Below, one piece after another: positions 31,724-44,283 of a stretch of DNA of 64,000 nt. Within the stretch, counting starts at the first letter, position 1. Each line of letters starts with the position of its first letter. Both the position numbers and the translations under genes were made by a program. The DNA lies in NCBI GenBank assembly GCA_009667805.1, contig CM019066.1:331396077-331460076 (forward strand), read 5' to 3'. This DNA comes from Leptobrachium leishanense. Its lineage: Eukaryota; Chordata; Amphibia; Anura; Megophryidae. Below the pieces are notes generated by a model that was not told the DNA's origin, did no database searches, and saw only the letters and a program-made list of their open reading frames with translations.

Positions 31724-32192
31724 TTATAATGGGAATAAGCGCAGATTACATTCTTCTCCTTGTTATGTTTTATACATGTTGCTGGGCTGGATGCATTTGG
31801 TGGTTGTAACCGCCCCATCGGGGAATAGGCGCAACCCCACCCCTCCTGTACTATGTATGTTTTTATGTACCTCCTGCCAGGTCATCATTGCAGCTGTTCC
31901 GCTCCGTGTCTTTGTTTTTTGATCCCAAGGCAGATTTGTTTCTGGTGGGGCATTAATAAAAGCCCACCAGTCTACCTCATGACTGAAAAACAGCATGAGC
32001 AGTTATGGTTTGCTATACAGCAGTCTGTGGCTTCAGTTTTGCATAGGACTCACCCTCACTTGAGGTGCCTTGACGTTTGGCGAGTGAGCTTACTCTTTTA
32101 ATGGCCATTAATAGAAACCAAAGCCTCTAATTGTGTTTTGTTTCACACGGTATAATGGGAATAAGCGCAGATGACATTTTTCTCCTTGTTTA
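31687..32192 (+). repeat. Dispersed repeat family C with direct end repeats
   Basis: AAACCAAAGCCTCTAATTGT with following GGGAATAAGCGCAGAT occurs at 31687-31767 and again in the same orientation at 32112-32192, about 423 bp apart. The element is therefore either tandem or ended by ~80-bp direct repeats. The middle matches 6164-6540. No ORF of known type. Confidence 0.6.
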
Positions 32193-32865
32193 GATTAAAC
32201 CCCCTACTTTTTCATTATATAATTCCATGATGTAACATTTCCTATCAAGGAGAGACATTTTAAGACCATCTGATTATTTACATCCCTGGGGGTAATGGTT
32301 CATTCTACCCCACAATCATTAAAAAAATTTCCTCAGGTAAATAAACAAATATCAAGTATATAGGCCCAGATATTCCAAGCAAACCAATACGTCTTTGAAA
32401 GTGGTTCTGTAGTGATTGCAGTTCCAATGGATAACAATAACAATCAGCATGCTATTCCAAATTACGTGGTAATGGTAACATCATTTAGCATCACTTCAAT
32501 GTTACAGGCCTTTATCATGTTTTTTTACATCGGAGCCTAAAATTTCTTTTTTTTTTTTTTTAAATAGAAAAACTTGCTACCTTTTAGCAGCTTTTGGAAG
32601 GACATAGAATCAAATAGTTCCCCAGCATCCTGCACACAAACTCACCCTACATAATGTTGGTACCACGCCAGCAGTAGCAGTTTACCAGGATCTGTACTCA
32701 TAAATCATTGCTGTTGTGACATTCAGGAGAATTTTGGTTTCTATGTTGCCATTTCTGAACTTTCACCTTGGGTTTTGTGCCGATATGATGGAATTTACAT
32801 TACAAAGAATTTGACTTTACATTGATTTTTTAAGTGTTAATGTCTCTTGTTTGTGTTATCTAGTA
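32193..32865. other. Unassigned sequence
   Basis: No gene or repeat end recognised. Confidence 0.35.
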
Positions 32866-33293
32866 CAGGTGGAGTATCCCTTATCTGGAATATCCTGGTC
32901 TCTGAGAATTCCAGGTTTCAGGTTCTTCTGGATTTCAGAATCTGTGTGAATCCAATTCACAGAGGAAGGAGATTGCAGTGGGAGAGCCGTGGTCCTCTTC
33001 CTGCAGTTGCCACCTGCATGCACACACACTGGGAGAGTGCTTTGCATGGTTACTCTGCAGACATGATGTATGGAATCAACGTGACTCCGAACTGCATGTC
33101 AAACGCTGGGACTACCCAGAGGCTCCCAGCTTGTGCTGCGGTCTGCTGCAGCTCTTGAGGGTGGGGTTCCTGAGTGGCAGTGACCCTCAAGAGTGCATTG
33201 AATCCGGAAATAATAAAATCCGGATCGCTCCGAAAATCCCGGTATTCTGTGTCCTCCAGATCTTAGAATTCTGGTTAAGGTGTGCCCCACTTG
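32866..33293. mobile_element. pogo/Tigger-like MITE, 428 bp
   Basis: The left end CAGGTGGAGTATCCCTTATC and the inverted right end CAAGTGGGGCACACCTTAAC are imperfect inverted repeats between TA dinucleotides (32864-32865 and 33294-33295). A GAGTATCCCTTATCC-like end is characteristic of Tigger7/MER44-type elements. No transposase. Confidence 0.65.
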
Positions 33294-33295
33294 TA

Positions 33296-33911
33296 GGTGA
33301 TTTATTTACTTGAAGCTTTCTGTATAATTTTAACATGCTTCATTAAACCTTTTGTGAAACAGACCCCGAGTGCGTCCCTCCTCTTTATTCCAGTGATATT
33401 ATTTCATTATTACATACCTTTTAACAGTCTAGTAGCTTTCCGTGAACCAGTGTGTGAAATCCCAGCAGCAGAGAGGGGAAGAGTGGATGAATTAAAAATA
33501 TAAATACTCGAAAGGTAATCAGAGATTTAAACAACAAAAAACGTTCTTCTTCCTCGTACAGTTTAAGCCCTTTTCATTTCAGTACACCTGTGTCTGCTTG
33601 TTTGAACAATGAAAGCCTTTTTGAGCGTGTTTGACCAGACTGTGGCCAAAGAGATGACTGTGTGGGCTGATATTCCTGTCTGGAATTTAAAGAATAGGCA
33701 TGTCATGTTATTCATAAACGTAACTCTGTATGTTTATCTGTGAAAGTTGAGTCATGCACCTTCACTCGGCATCGGAATCCGCGGATCATTCAGAGTGCAT
33801 CGTTCATTTCAAGCAATTTCAGTTAATTCTAGTTGTTTCTAATAAAATATCAGTGCACTGCCACTCCTTGTGTGTTGCCATATTTGCTTCTCTACTGTGT
33901 CATCACACATA
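33296..33911. other. Unassigned sequence
   Basis: No coding or repeat feature recognised. Confidence 0.35.
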
Positions 33912-34391
33912 CAGGGTTATTCAAAGAGATCCGAATTGCTTGAGAAAGGTAACCGAACGCTGAAAATCAGCGTTCGGTTACCTTTCTTGGCCATTCGCCT
34001 ATCCAGAGAGCAGGCAATTCGCCAAATCCTGGCGAATTGCCTGAACATACGGTGCCTGTTCGGTGCCTGTTTGAGGGCAGTGAAAACCCCATGAAAAAGC
34101 ACTGCTTCGTCTATTCAGAGAACACAAACCAGCAGTGAAAGGTTCCCGAAATGCCCTGTCATTCGGTGGTTTAATTCGGCAAGTTTATTCAGGAGAATCC
34201 CATAGGCTTCAATGTTAAAAATATTCCCATTTTAATTCAATATCTAATAAATAATAATAAATAAATAAATAATAATAATAATAAATAATAAAATTCTGCA
34301 GTAAAGAGTCTCTTTATTTATAGATTTTTTTAGGATATTTTAAGCATTTTTCTTAATTTTTTTTTTTTAAAAGTCTGATATTTATTTTTTT

Positions 34392-35557
34392 TTAACCCTT
34401 TCGCTGCTGAGGCTTTTCCCGCCCCTGTGCTGAGGTCATTTTTACCTGTTTTGCGCATCATGTTTAAACGTGTTTTGAAGGCTTATTTTAGTATATGACC
34501 CAGACATATTATATATCGTTCTTTCCGTCAGACTCGGTAGATTCATAATATGTCATTATTATATGTATACGTTATGTCATGTCTGTATATTATAACAAAA
34601 AATGCAATAAAATATGTATTTTCAATAATTTACAATGTGTAAAGTGTTTTTTTTCACATTTTAACATGCGAGCAATTGCGGTTATATTTTGTATGGGGTG
34701 CGCTTGTTAAAAAAATTAGAGATGGGGTCTCGTTACATTTTTTTTGGGGGAAAATTACACTATTTTTAACAAACGCATACAAAAATCGTTAGGGCAGCAT
34801 CATTGTTCACATTATAATTGAAATGGGAACAATATTGCTACACTAACAAACCAAAAAAAATAAAAAAAAAGTGTTTCTTTTTTTTTTACAACTTTTTTCA
34901 CTTTCATGTTTGGTATCGTTGGAACAGCCATGCTCTGGCCGATCCAACCATACCAAAATTTAACCCCTAACTGCCACGGATCGGAGATAGGGAGTTCATT
35001 GGAACTCCCTATCTCCACCGTTGGTGGCAGTTAAGGGTTAACTCTAGGACTGGCGTCATCGTGCTACGCACGATGACGCCAGTCCTCAGGGGAGTTCCCG
35101 GAGGCTTGGCCGACATCCAAGATGTCGGCCAGCTCCGGGAAAGGATCGCGAACCGGCGCTTTTCAGCGCCGATTCGCGATCCAGCTCCCAGGGGTTAATG
35201 CCAGGCATCATTTGGAAGGGCAGGCATTTGGAAGGGCACCCCCGCAGAGCCGCCGATCGGGAGGGAGAGAGGTCCGAAGGACCTCCCCCCCTCCCTTTCA
35301 GGCGCCTCCTCCGCACATGCGGGGGGGGCGCCTGAATTTGGTGTCATCGCGCTGCCGCAATGACACCAAATTCCGGCGGCTGCTGTTCCGGATGCCGGGC
35401 TGACATCCAGGATGTCAGCCCGCACCGGAGGGGCCAGCGATCGGCCGGAACCCGGCCGAACGCTGACCCCAATGGGAGGACGCGCTCAGCGCGTCCTCCG
35501 TATACCAGCGGAATGCTGAGGACGCGCTGAGCGCGTCCTCAGCATCGAAGTGGTTAA
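34392..35557. mobile_element. piggyBac-like non-autonomous element, 1.17 kb
   Basis: Starts TTAACCCTTTCGCTGCTGAGG and ends with the inverted counterpart TTAACCACTTCGATGCTGAGG (18 of 21 positions equal). TTAA at both edges is the piggyBac target duplication, and the family A host sequence is interrupted exactly there. The left half is A/T-rich and featureless, the right half is the hairpin chain at 34909-35544. No transposase. Confidence 0.82.
34909..35544. repeat. Chain of about a dozen hairpins
   Basis: Consecutive inverted repeats include: 34909-34957; 34960-35041 (arms AACTGCCAC and GGAGATAGGGAGTTC); 35047-35085 (18-bp perfect arms GGACTGGCGTCATCGTGC); 35096-35140 (GGCCGACATC around CAA); 35143-35182 (GGATCGCGAA and GGCGCT); 35335-35372 (AATTTGGTGTCAT); 35396-35422 (CGGGCTGACATC, perfect); 35475-35499 (GGAGGACGCGCT, perfect); and 35514-35544 (TGCTGAGGACGCGCT, perfect). 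The smaller ones between them are imperfect. Confidence 0.9.
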
Positions 35558-35994
35558 GTTTACTTATTTTTTCTGTAACAGCCCTCTTTATTATCATTCC
35601 CTGGACCTCATATGTAAATTTTAGACATTTTCGCTGAGTAGTTTATTTGCAAACAGTGTTTCACTTTTCAATCATTCATGCAAACTGTTTTCCTAATTTA
35701 TTCACTGCCTCTTCTGCTGTGTCGAAGGCTGCGATCGGCTCCTGTTCGGGTTTTTCTGTGGTTTTCGGCAGGTTGATCCAGATGTTTTTGAGGGTTTTCG
35801 GCGTGCATTCGCTGGGTTTTGCGGTTAGTTTTCGTCAGGATTGCGGCAGCTTTTCCCTGCAATTCGGGGGCCCTGTGGTGCTTGCTGAATACACCGCAGG
35901 GTCACCGAAATGGGAAAAAACAAACCGAATTGAAGAGAACGAAAAGTCACCGAACGTGCGGTGACTTTTCGAATCTCTTTGAATAACCCTGATA

Positions 35995-36691
35995 TACAAT
36001 TCTATAGATATGGTACCATTAGGATTGCAACATAGTGATGACACTAGGAGAGCACATGCTCGTCAGGTTCCTCTGATTTCCAGCTCAAATGGAGCTCTTA
36101 GCTACTGACATAAAGCTCAGTAAATATTTTAAACATCTACATGCTGGAAAAGATCATCAACTACTCAACAGGTAAACCTTCAGTCTTTCCATGTGTTTAT
36201 TATAGTGTTAAGAGAAGCAGTAAATTCCATGCTATTAACATTCACTGATGCTATCTCTAAAGTATTTTATATCTCAGGTTACATCCTGAAATTTGAAATT
36301 AAAAAAAAAATTGAAATGCAGACCTACAACTGTTTATTCCCAGACACTGCAATCTGATTTCCACAGTGCTAGAATATTTCATCATTTGTGGAATGTTTGG
36401 CATTCCGAAAATGCATTGCAAGGGGAAAAAAATGCAAGCGCTCAAAGCAGGCAGGTTGGAAACGTTGGACTGAATAACTCTCCTACCTTGAAAACAATCA
36501 CATAACTTCAGCCAGGAAATCTAAGCCGAAAGATTTCAGGCAGACGCAGCATTTTAGTGAAAGTTGAGATGGGGAAAGCTGCCACTCAACAGGGGCATTA
36601 AGACGTTTTAATGGTGCGTTGGCTTTCATTCACCACCTTAAAACTTTGTTTGACGTCTTATGCAGAGTATAGACCCATTTAGCCATCAAAC
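35995..36691. other. Unassigned sequence
   Basis: No gene or repeat end recognised. Confidence 0.35.
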
Positions 36692-39328
36692 GTAAAGCAG
36701 TCACGGGTAATGTTTTGTGAACATGTTAGCTGTCTAAACGGTTTAGCTGGTTCCAAGACAAAATAGAAGACGAGACGAAATACTAAGAACTATAGTGTTT
36801 GTGTTATTGCAGTTGACAGTTTGATTTCGTTGAGGAGAACTTCAAATAACAAAGCAGAGCTGAAACTACAGGGTATTTTTACTATTACTTAAAACCAGAC
36901 GGTTAATAAGTCAGATCATGCCTGAAGTCATGTCCTTTTCCCAATGGACTAAGTTTTAAGTTTTAGAAGTCACATTGAGCATGTACCAGTTTACATATGA
37001 CTAGGAGGATGCTGAAAATCCTGTTCTACTCTTGCTGTTAACAGCGAGCCACTATAGAGAAATATTGTCATAAGCCAACATCTCCTAGCAGCTCCCTGTT
37101 ACCGACCTTATTCCAACCCAGTTAATTTATTAATGGCTAGAGTCAGAATAATTGGAAACCACAGATACCCTCCTCGCAATTGCTTGTATTGGCTCCTAGA
37201 GTTCATAAGACGTCATGGAGCCAAGCATGGCCTCAAGCCTGCACTGATGCCACAAACGGACACTGGAAACTATTTGTTCACAGTGTTCTGCTGCATGCTT
37301 CCAGATGACATGGTGTATCGCATCATCCTCTGTACCAAAGGATCATGGATAAGTTCAGATTTTTTTGAGCTATTTGCTTTTTAGTGTTAAGTGATTTTGC
37401 AAAAAGACAGGGGCCATTTCCTGGGATCACCGGGTAAAAATATTAATAAACGATACTGTGCTGTGGAATCTGTTGGCAACATATAAGCGTGCGAGCATGA
37501 CTGGTTAATTTATTCCCATTCCCATAAGGGGTGATTAGAATCCGGGAGCATCAAAGGAAATGGTTCCTCTGAACTGAGGAAGTGTCAAAGTCTTGCTCTG
37601 TGATCCATTCGCACCTTTGTGCTAGGGCACCCGGACAAAGGAAAAGATGTCACTGAGCGGAGCCAGAGTTGCCCTGATTAAGATCAAAGGAGCAACTCCT
37701 TTGTTCTCAGAGCGTATCCTAAAATATGATTTATTGCGTGTAGGTATCTGGAAATAGACACAGTTTTTTTCCATTTAGTTTATACAGTGGGTAAGAGATG
37801 ATATGGGAGCAAATCTTGACACTCCTACCATGCCGCCCTGGAAACCTGACACCAAGAAGAATTGTATAAATGTCAGTTACACATCTGGCCATGTGCTTAC
37901 TTTTGGGGTCCATGCAAGTGAATGTAACTGCCACTTTTTTCAACCCAGCCCCTGGACAGAGATTTCAGTTGTATGTATAGTGATTTCTGTTTATTTTTCT
38001 GTTTTTGAGAGTAAAGCAGTCACGGGTAATGTTTTGTGAACATGTTAGCTGTCTAAACGGTTTAGCTGGTTCCAAGACAAAATAGAAGACGAGACGAAAT
38101 ACTAAGAACTATAGTGTTTGTGTTATTGCAGTTGACAGTTTGATTTCGTTGAGGAGAACTTCAAATAACAAAGCAGAGCTGAAACTACAGGTATTTTTAC
38201 TATTACTTAAAACCAGACGGTTAATAAGTCAGATCATGCCTGAAGTCATGTCCTTTTCCCAATGGACTAAGTTTTAAGTTTTAGAAGTCACATTGAGCAT
38301 GTACCAGTTTACATATGACTAGGAGGATGCTGAAAATCCTGTTCTACTCTTGCTGTTAACAGCGAGCCACTATAGAGAAATATTGTCATAAGCCAACATC
38401 TCCTAGCAGCTCCCTGTTACCGACCTTATTCCAACCCAGTTAATTTATTAATGGCTAGAGTCAGAATAATTGGAAACCACAGATACCCTCCTCGCAATTG
38501 CTTGTATTGGCTCCTAGAGTTCATAAGACGTCATGGAGCCAAGCATGGCCTCAAGCCTGCACTGATGCCACAAACGGACACTGGAAACTATTTGTTCACA
38601 GTGTTCTGCTGCATGCTTCCAGATGACATGGTGTATCGCATCATCCTCTGTACCAAAGGATCATGGATAAGTTCAGATTTTTTTGAGCTATTTGCTTTTT
38701 AGTGTTAAGTGATTTTGCAAAAAGACAGGGGCCATTTCCTGGGATCACCGGGTAAAATATTAATAAACGATACTGTGCTGTGGAATCTGTTGGCAACATA
38801 TAAGCGTGCGAGCATGACTGGTTAATTTATTCCCATTCCCATAAGGGGTGATTAGAATCCGGGAGCATCAAAGGAAATGGTTCCTCTGAACTGAGGAAGT
38901 GTCAAAGTCTTGCTCTGTGATCCATTCGCACCTTTGTGCTAGGGCACCCGGGACAAAGGAAAAGATGTCACTGAGCGGAGCCAGAGTTGCCCTGATTAAG
39001 ATCAAAGGAGCAACTCCTTTGTTCTCAGAGCGTATCCTAAAATATGATTTATTGCGTGTAGGTATCTGGAAATAGACACAGTTTTTTTCCATTTAGTTTA
39101 TACAGTGGGTAAGAGATGATATGGGAGCAAATCTTGACACTCCTACCATGCCGCCCTGGAAACCTGACACCAAGAAGAATTGTATAAATGTCAGTTACAC
39201 ATCTGGCCATGTGCTTACTTTTGGGGTCCATGCAAGTGAATGTAACTGCCACTTTTTTCAACCCAGCCCCTGGACAGAGATTTCAGTTGTATGTATAGTG
39301 ATTTCTGTTTATTTTTCTGTTTTTGAGT
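36692..39328 (+). repeat. Near-identical 1.32-kb tandem duplication
   Basis: 36692-38010 and 38011-39328 both begin GTAAAGCAGTCACGGGTAAT and both end at TTTATTTTTCTGTTTTTGAG. The only differences I see are three one-base length changes in homopolymers (GGG/GG near 36881, AAAAA/AAAA near 37436, GG/GGG near 37634). GTAAA at the junction is shared by the flanking sequence after the second copy. Short frames inside (83 and 70 codons) repeat because of the duplication and lack known motifs. Confidence 0.95.
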
Positions 39329-40934
39329 GTAAATATTAATTATAATATCTTTTCAAACTGTATATGCACTGTGACCATTTCTTGTCATAATAAATATTCA
39401 TTTTTTTAAGCTCTGCCTTTGTCTGACATAAGAATCACATTACCTGAAGAGACATTTGTCCTAATAGCCTTGAGGCCTTGCGTTTCCAGAAGATCTCCTT
39501 AATTGGGTTTGGTGGAGTCAGTCTACTAAACTGTGCTTTGTGGGTTTAATCGAATGGGGCGTTTCAGGTCACCTCCATTTCATATTAGCAAAGACCTGTG
39601 ATGGCAGTTAATTAAGGGAAGTGGGTAGCAAAAAGGGGGCCAGTTAGTCATTATTTTGGGTCTAGCGCAGACAAATAGTGAATTTTAACCCTAGCCAAGT
39701 CACGTGCCCTTCTGGAGTGAAGACGTATTATGTATGATGTCTCTAGCCTTTAACTTTGTGTCAGGGTTGGAATACAGCCCTCAATTGTGTGCAGGACTGT
39801 CAAAATTTGAGTTGTATATGCTAACATGTGCACAGACCAAAAATGATAGTCACCAAAGTCAATATTTGTCTACTAATAATCTTGAATTAAAATCTTTAGA
39901 CTGGTTTCACTTGGCACTATGAAGTCAAAAGTCTGTTTTTCCCATATTTACTAGTTTTCAGAATGGTACAAACTTAAAGTGAATCAAGATATGTCTTTTT
40001 CAACTATTTTTCTTTACTAATGAGCTGAAAAAAAATCAAGCCTGAGTAGACAAGTCATTGAATCCAGTCAATGAGCTTTATGACCAAATACACATGTCAT
40101 TCTACAATAATATTTGAAGATTCTTCCTATAACACAGATTACCAAAGTTAAATTTGGGGAAAAAGAATGACTATTCCTGGGTTCCAATAACTTTTTGGGA
40201 ATGACTCTACGAGATTTCCACTTCCTTCATTTTTTTTTCCTGAAAATGAATCACTAAACTAAGAGAAGAAAAGAAATAAAACATTGTTTTAGTTTAATGG
40301 GACTCTAAGGAATAAGATTCAATCATCAACTGTGTGCCTCAAGTGGAATTTCAGCAGCCAAATTCATAAAGTTAAAACTCCAGTTAACGTCCAGCATCAA
40401 TGGCAGCTATTTTTAAAAGAGTTCAACTGTCATTCATAAAAAAAAAAGCTATTCGCAACTCTCCAGAACTTAACTTTTATTTTACTAAATATAATTCACA
40501 TCATGCAAGACATTGGGTGTGAGAATACCCTTTTAAATTAAAAGAGAAGATGAGGACACTTGATTTTTAGTTAAACCTTATTTATTTTTGTATTTTTTTG
40601 ATTTTTGTATTGTTAGCTCATTTGTTACAGGGAGCACAGTGATACTTACTCTAGTACATCAAATTAGGATAACCATAAATACTGAATTTGAAGAGGTCAA
40701 CACTGCAATACTGTCAAGTTACCAGTTTTGTCCGTCTCACATTTTTCCCATCTTTGTTACCTTTGGACGATTGATGCTGACCGAAATGATGACAATGCTG
40801 GTGCTACTAACATTTCTTTTTTTGATGCATGTGGCAGCCCCTTGTTTGTTGCTACAGATGCTTCCTAGTATCTTTACTCGCATCAAATCCTCTACATTAT
40901 TGCCACGGAATGCAACATTACCACTACATCTTAT
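39329..40934. other. Unassigned sequence
   Basis: AATAAATATTCATTTTTTTAAG at 39391 could be a polyadenylation signal but no transcript is supported. A frame at 40588-40965 is not recognisable. Confidence 0.35.
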
Positions 40935-41551
40935 TAGAGGTCTGTACGGCTGGAACATTTGTTAATTTCAAATAATTTTGCTTTCATTATTTTGTTTCGT
41001 AATTTCGTTTCATTTTGTTCTGTTTGGTCTATTGGGTCACTAAAAACCCCATTGTAAGTTAAGATAAATTCGATCGATAGTTGATATTGAGTCGAATTTT
41101 GGATCACTAAATAAAACCCTAATAAATCAAACCCTGTTAAAAAGCAAACTTGGGTTAAATGTTGAGCTGTCCATTGGCCTGTGGTGCTGACACTAGATTC
41201 AGCACCACAGGCCAATTTACAGGAACAGGGTGCTTTGTGAAACAGTCAAACGAATCTGATTTGTTTCATTATGTCGTTTGCTTTAGTACTTGTATGTATT
41301 GTAAGGTGGGATCGATTCGATAGTTGATACGGTTCACTAAATAAAACCTTAATAAATCAAATCCTGCTCAGGAATCATTTAATCAATGGTTCTCTTGTGA
41401 AACAGTGTAATAAATCAATTTCGTTATATACCGTTTTGTTTTCGTTTCAATTCGGATGAAATAAATTCATTATTTCGAAGTACTTCCGAAACACGAATTA
41501 ACAAATTTTCAAACGAATTGAGATTCATTACGAAATGAATGCACACCTCTA
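40935..41551 (+). mobile_element. hAT MITE, family TAGAGGTSTG, 617 bp
   Basis: The ends TAGAGGTCTGTACGG and the inverted TAGAGGTGTGCATTC are flanked by a perfect 8-bp duplication CATCTTAT (40927-40934 and 41552-41559). The interior has an AGCACCACAGGCC inverted pair. It has no transposase. The sibling copy is at 2174. Confidence 0.88.
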
Positions 41552-41559
41552 CATCTTAT

Positions 41560-42688
41560 AGACCTACTGGTTTGTATTACACAAACTACATTACATTACC
41601 ACATTTTCAACACACACACACATATGTGCACTCTGGAATGACTACGACTTAGAAGTGTCATTTTTAAACTATTTAAACTCAGTATTGAATATTGTTGATT
41701 GGAAGCGCTTTTTTACCAGAATGGGGATAAAAGCTAGGTTTCTTTACAGTATACCTTCCTCAGATTAATGGGACAGCAGAGTACAAATGAATTTTTGAGG
41801 CAATATCTCTAGTGCTTCATCTGTAACCATCAAGATGATCGGGTAGATTCTCTTCCATGTGCCGAGTTCACCTGAATAAAGACATCTGGTGAATCCACAG
41901 GGGAGAGTCCCTTTTATACCACCTATGATTATGATCCTACCATCCTACCTTCTGAAAATAGGTCTTGGACATGCCTTTTCTGGACCAACATTTGAGAGCC
42001 GTCCAAGAGACCAGGGCGAAAATACAAAAATCTTTGACAGACAATGGTTCATATACAGAAAGCTTGTGCTGATGAAAAACAACATGCAAAACATCATGTC
42101 TGGTTTGATTAAAAGTCCCACCCATGAAATTGGCACCAAGATACAGAGGTCCATACAAAGCCCTGAGAGAGATGCGTCGGTTACCTACTCTCTGAATCTA
42201 CATACTAGTAGAACCATACCCAACAGCCTTCTTTTCTTTCTCTTGAAACTCTTGACTTTTAATTTACCACTTAGGTGACTTTACCCAACGTAAGAAAGCT
42301 TAATCTTTTGTACTTGTCGAAGGAAAAGAGAATTATGATTTCCAGGCGTTTGCTTCAATACCTTGTACATTGGGAGGAGTACGGTCTTTGCCTCTGATGT
42401 CATTGCTTTCCACCTGCTCCGCATTTGCCATCGAGTATCCCACATAAACTCAACCATCTCCTCCCAGCAGGTGATCTTCAGCAGATGGGTACTGTCACAT
42501 TATCTGAGTCTTGACTTTTTCCCTAATTTGTCACAAGACACTGGCAGAAATTCTACCGATTTGCACTGCTCTACCTTCTAGTATCTTCTGCTGGAGCATG
42601 TTGCCTTGCCTGACTTGGGGTCAGCGGAAAGACACTAGAGTCATTTGTGTGATTTGTTAATTGTACAGTCCCCACTCATTAAGACTAA
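41560..42688. other. Unassigned sequence
   Basis: Includes a 129-codon plus frame at 41889-42278 with no recognised motif; I do not support it as a gene. (CA)n at 41612. Confidence 0.3.
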
Positions 42689-43115
42689 GGCTAGGGTCAG
42701 ACGAACGTATTTTTCACGTTGTCCGTGAAAAAGTGCGTTCGAACGAATGGACGTATTTTTTCACGGAATACGCGATAGCGGTCATACGATGTGCATTTTC
42801 GTACGTGATTTTGTACGGATCATCAATAAAACCCTTTTGTGTCTGGACGTTATGTTGGCCGGACGTGTGCAGCGTCTGACGTCTCCCAATCACGCAAACA
42901 CGCCGCTATGCGGACGCAGCGCACTCTGTACGTCAGTAGTAGCGGTTTGACGTTCTCGAAAAAAATGCGTTCGTTGGCCACTTGCGTTGCACGGACGAAC
43001 TTTCGTGCGGCCGTTCGTCGTATGTTCCCCGGCATTGGACGTCATTTGCTGCTAGCACGGCCGTGATTTCGTGCGGCTAAACGCACGTGAAAAATACGTT
43101 CGTCTGACCCTAGCC
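42689..43115. mobile_element. Harbinger-like MITE GGCTAGGGTCAGAC, 427 bp
   Basis: Ends GGCTAGGGTCAGACGAACG and its inverted copy, TAA on both sides (42686-42688 and 43116-43118). It is closest to 12642-13068. Confidence 0.87.
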
Positions 43116-44113
43116 TAAGACGGTTTGTTGACGTAGAGCTTTATATTTGATGCAAACAATGAAAAATTGTTAGTCTTCCTGTGTCTATAACATTTTAAAA
43201 AGCTGTTCATGAACCTTATTTATAAGAGGAAGATCCCAAATTGTTTGATCTTTTTGTGACTATCACTAAAACACATTCTCACCTGTTGAGTTATGTGTTC
43301 ATACTGTCTGTCTCTTTAAAAGCATGCTGATTGTGGAACACCCATGAGCAGAGGATGCAACATTTTTTATTTATGCTCAGTAAGGTCTGTCATCAGCCAG
43401 GTTTTATGAAATAACCCATTTGTGTGTGTTTCTTTGATGTTACAGGACAGAGAAAACTACCCTTGGGTTTTAAGGAGTTTATCAGTTTCACAGTTAGACA
43501 TAGATTGGTTACTTTTTTTAATTATTTTTTTTATTTTTACTGAGTGATAGTTTCTCCTCCAGTCTCTGGCACCAACATTGCATTCAACATGGTAAAATAA
43601 TAAGGGGCTCATTTGTCAAGAGATTTTAACGGCACTTCAAATGATACTGTGCTGGTGAACTAAAAATGTTTTACACATACGGGGTGAACTCTGGGATTAA
43701 GTCACACAGTGTATTTTATTGAAGGCCCAAAGAAAAAAGGCATCCCATCACAAATTACATCCTTACCTAGAAAAATATATTTTACTTTATCTCATTCTAT
43801 AAATCTACTGGGTAGACTGATATGAAATTTGGCAGGTTTGTACGATTCGGAATCCAAAGTTCTAGAATCCAAAGTTCTAGACACAGTGTTCGTTTCCTTG
43901 CAGGATTATAAACAACAAAAAAGGGAAAAAAACAGTGTTAAACAATAAATCACATTTGACTTTAAGGTCTGCGGAGCCTTATATTGATTTTGTTGATGGT
44001 GTATCTATGCTCTCATAGAAGATCGTACATGTTATTTTTTTATAAAAGGTTACTACTTAATGCTTGCGAAACATTCCTGAGTTCAAACTAACCAATTGTC
44101 CCTTTCTGTAGGG
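43116..44113. other. Unassigned sequence
   Basis: No gene recognised. Confidence 0.35.
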
Positions 44114-44251
44114 CAGGGGGGTCATCAGCTTTGGCCCTCCAGATGATTTGGAACTACATTTTCCTTAAGGTTCAGTCTACCTAATGAGTGGCTGATTATC
44201 ATGGGAGATGTACTTCCAAAACATCAGGAGGGGCAAGGTTGCTGACCCCTG
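44114..44251. mobile_element. Short hAT MITE (CAGGGGGGTCATC), 138 bp
   Basis: Ends CAGGGGGGTCATCAGC and the inverted CAGGGGTCAGCAACC followed by CCTCC; the type resembles widespread hAT MITEs of the CAGGGGTCAGCAACC type. The flanking 8 bp agree only in part. Confidence 0.6.
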
Positions 44252-44283
44252 CTATGGGAATATGTCCACAGAGTTCCGACTTA

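Larger units (their letters stand above)
33912..35991 (+). mobile_element. MITE family A split by a piggyBac-like element
   Basis: Ends CAGGGTTATTCAAAGAGA with ATA duplicated on both sides (33909-33911 and 35992-35994). It is collinear with 11168-12050 except for the TTAA-flanked insert at 34392-35557. An ATAATA-rich run lies at 34248-34290. Confidence 0.82.

Noticed and set aside
37133..38702. Repeated 83-codon ORF in the tandem duplication
   Set aside because: Duplicated only because the DNA is duplicated; starts at a non-ATG codon or lacks known motifs, and the two copies have no substitutions to test for selection.
41889..42278. 129-codon ORF as a host exon
   Set aside because: No recognised domain, no splice context I can defend, and length is within chance for this window size.
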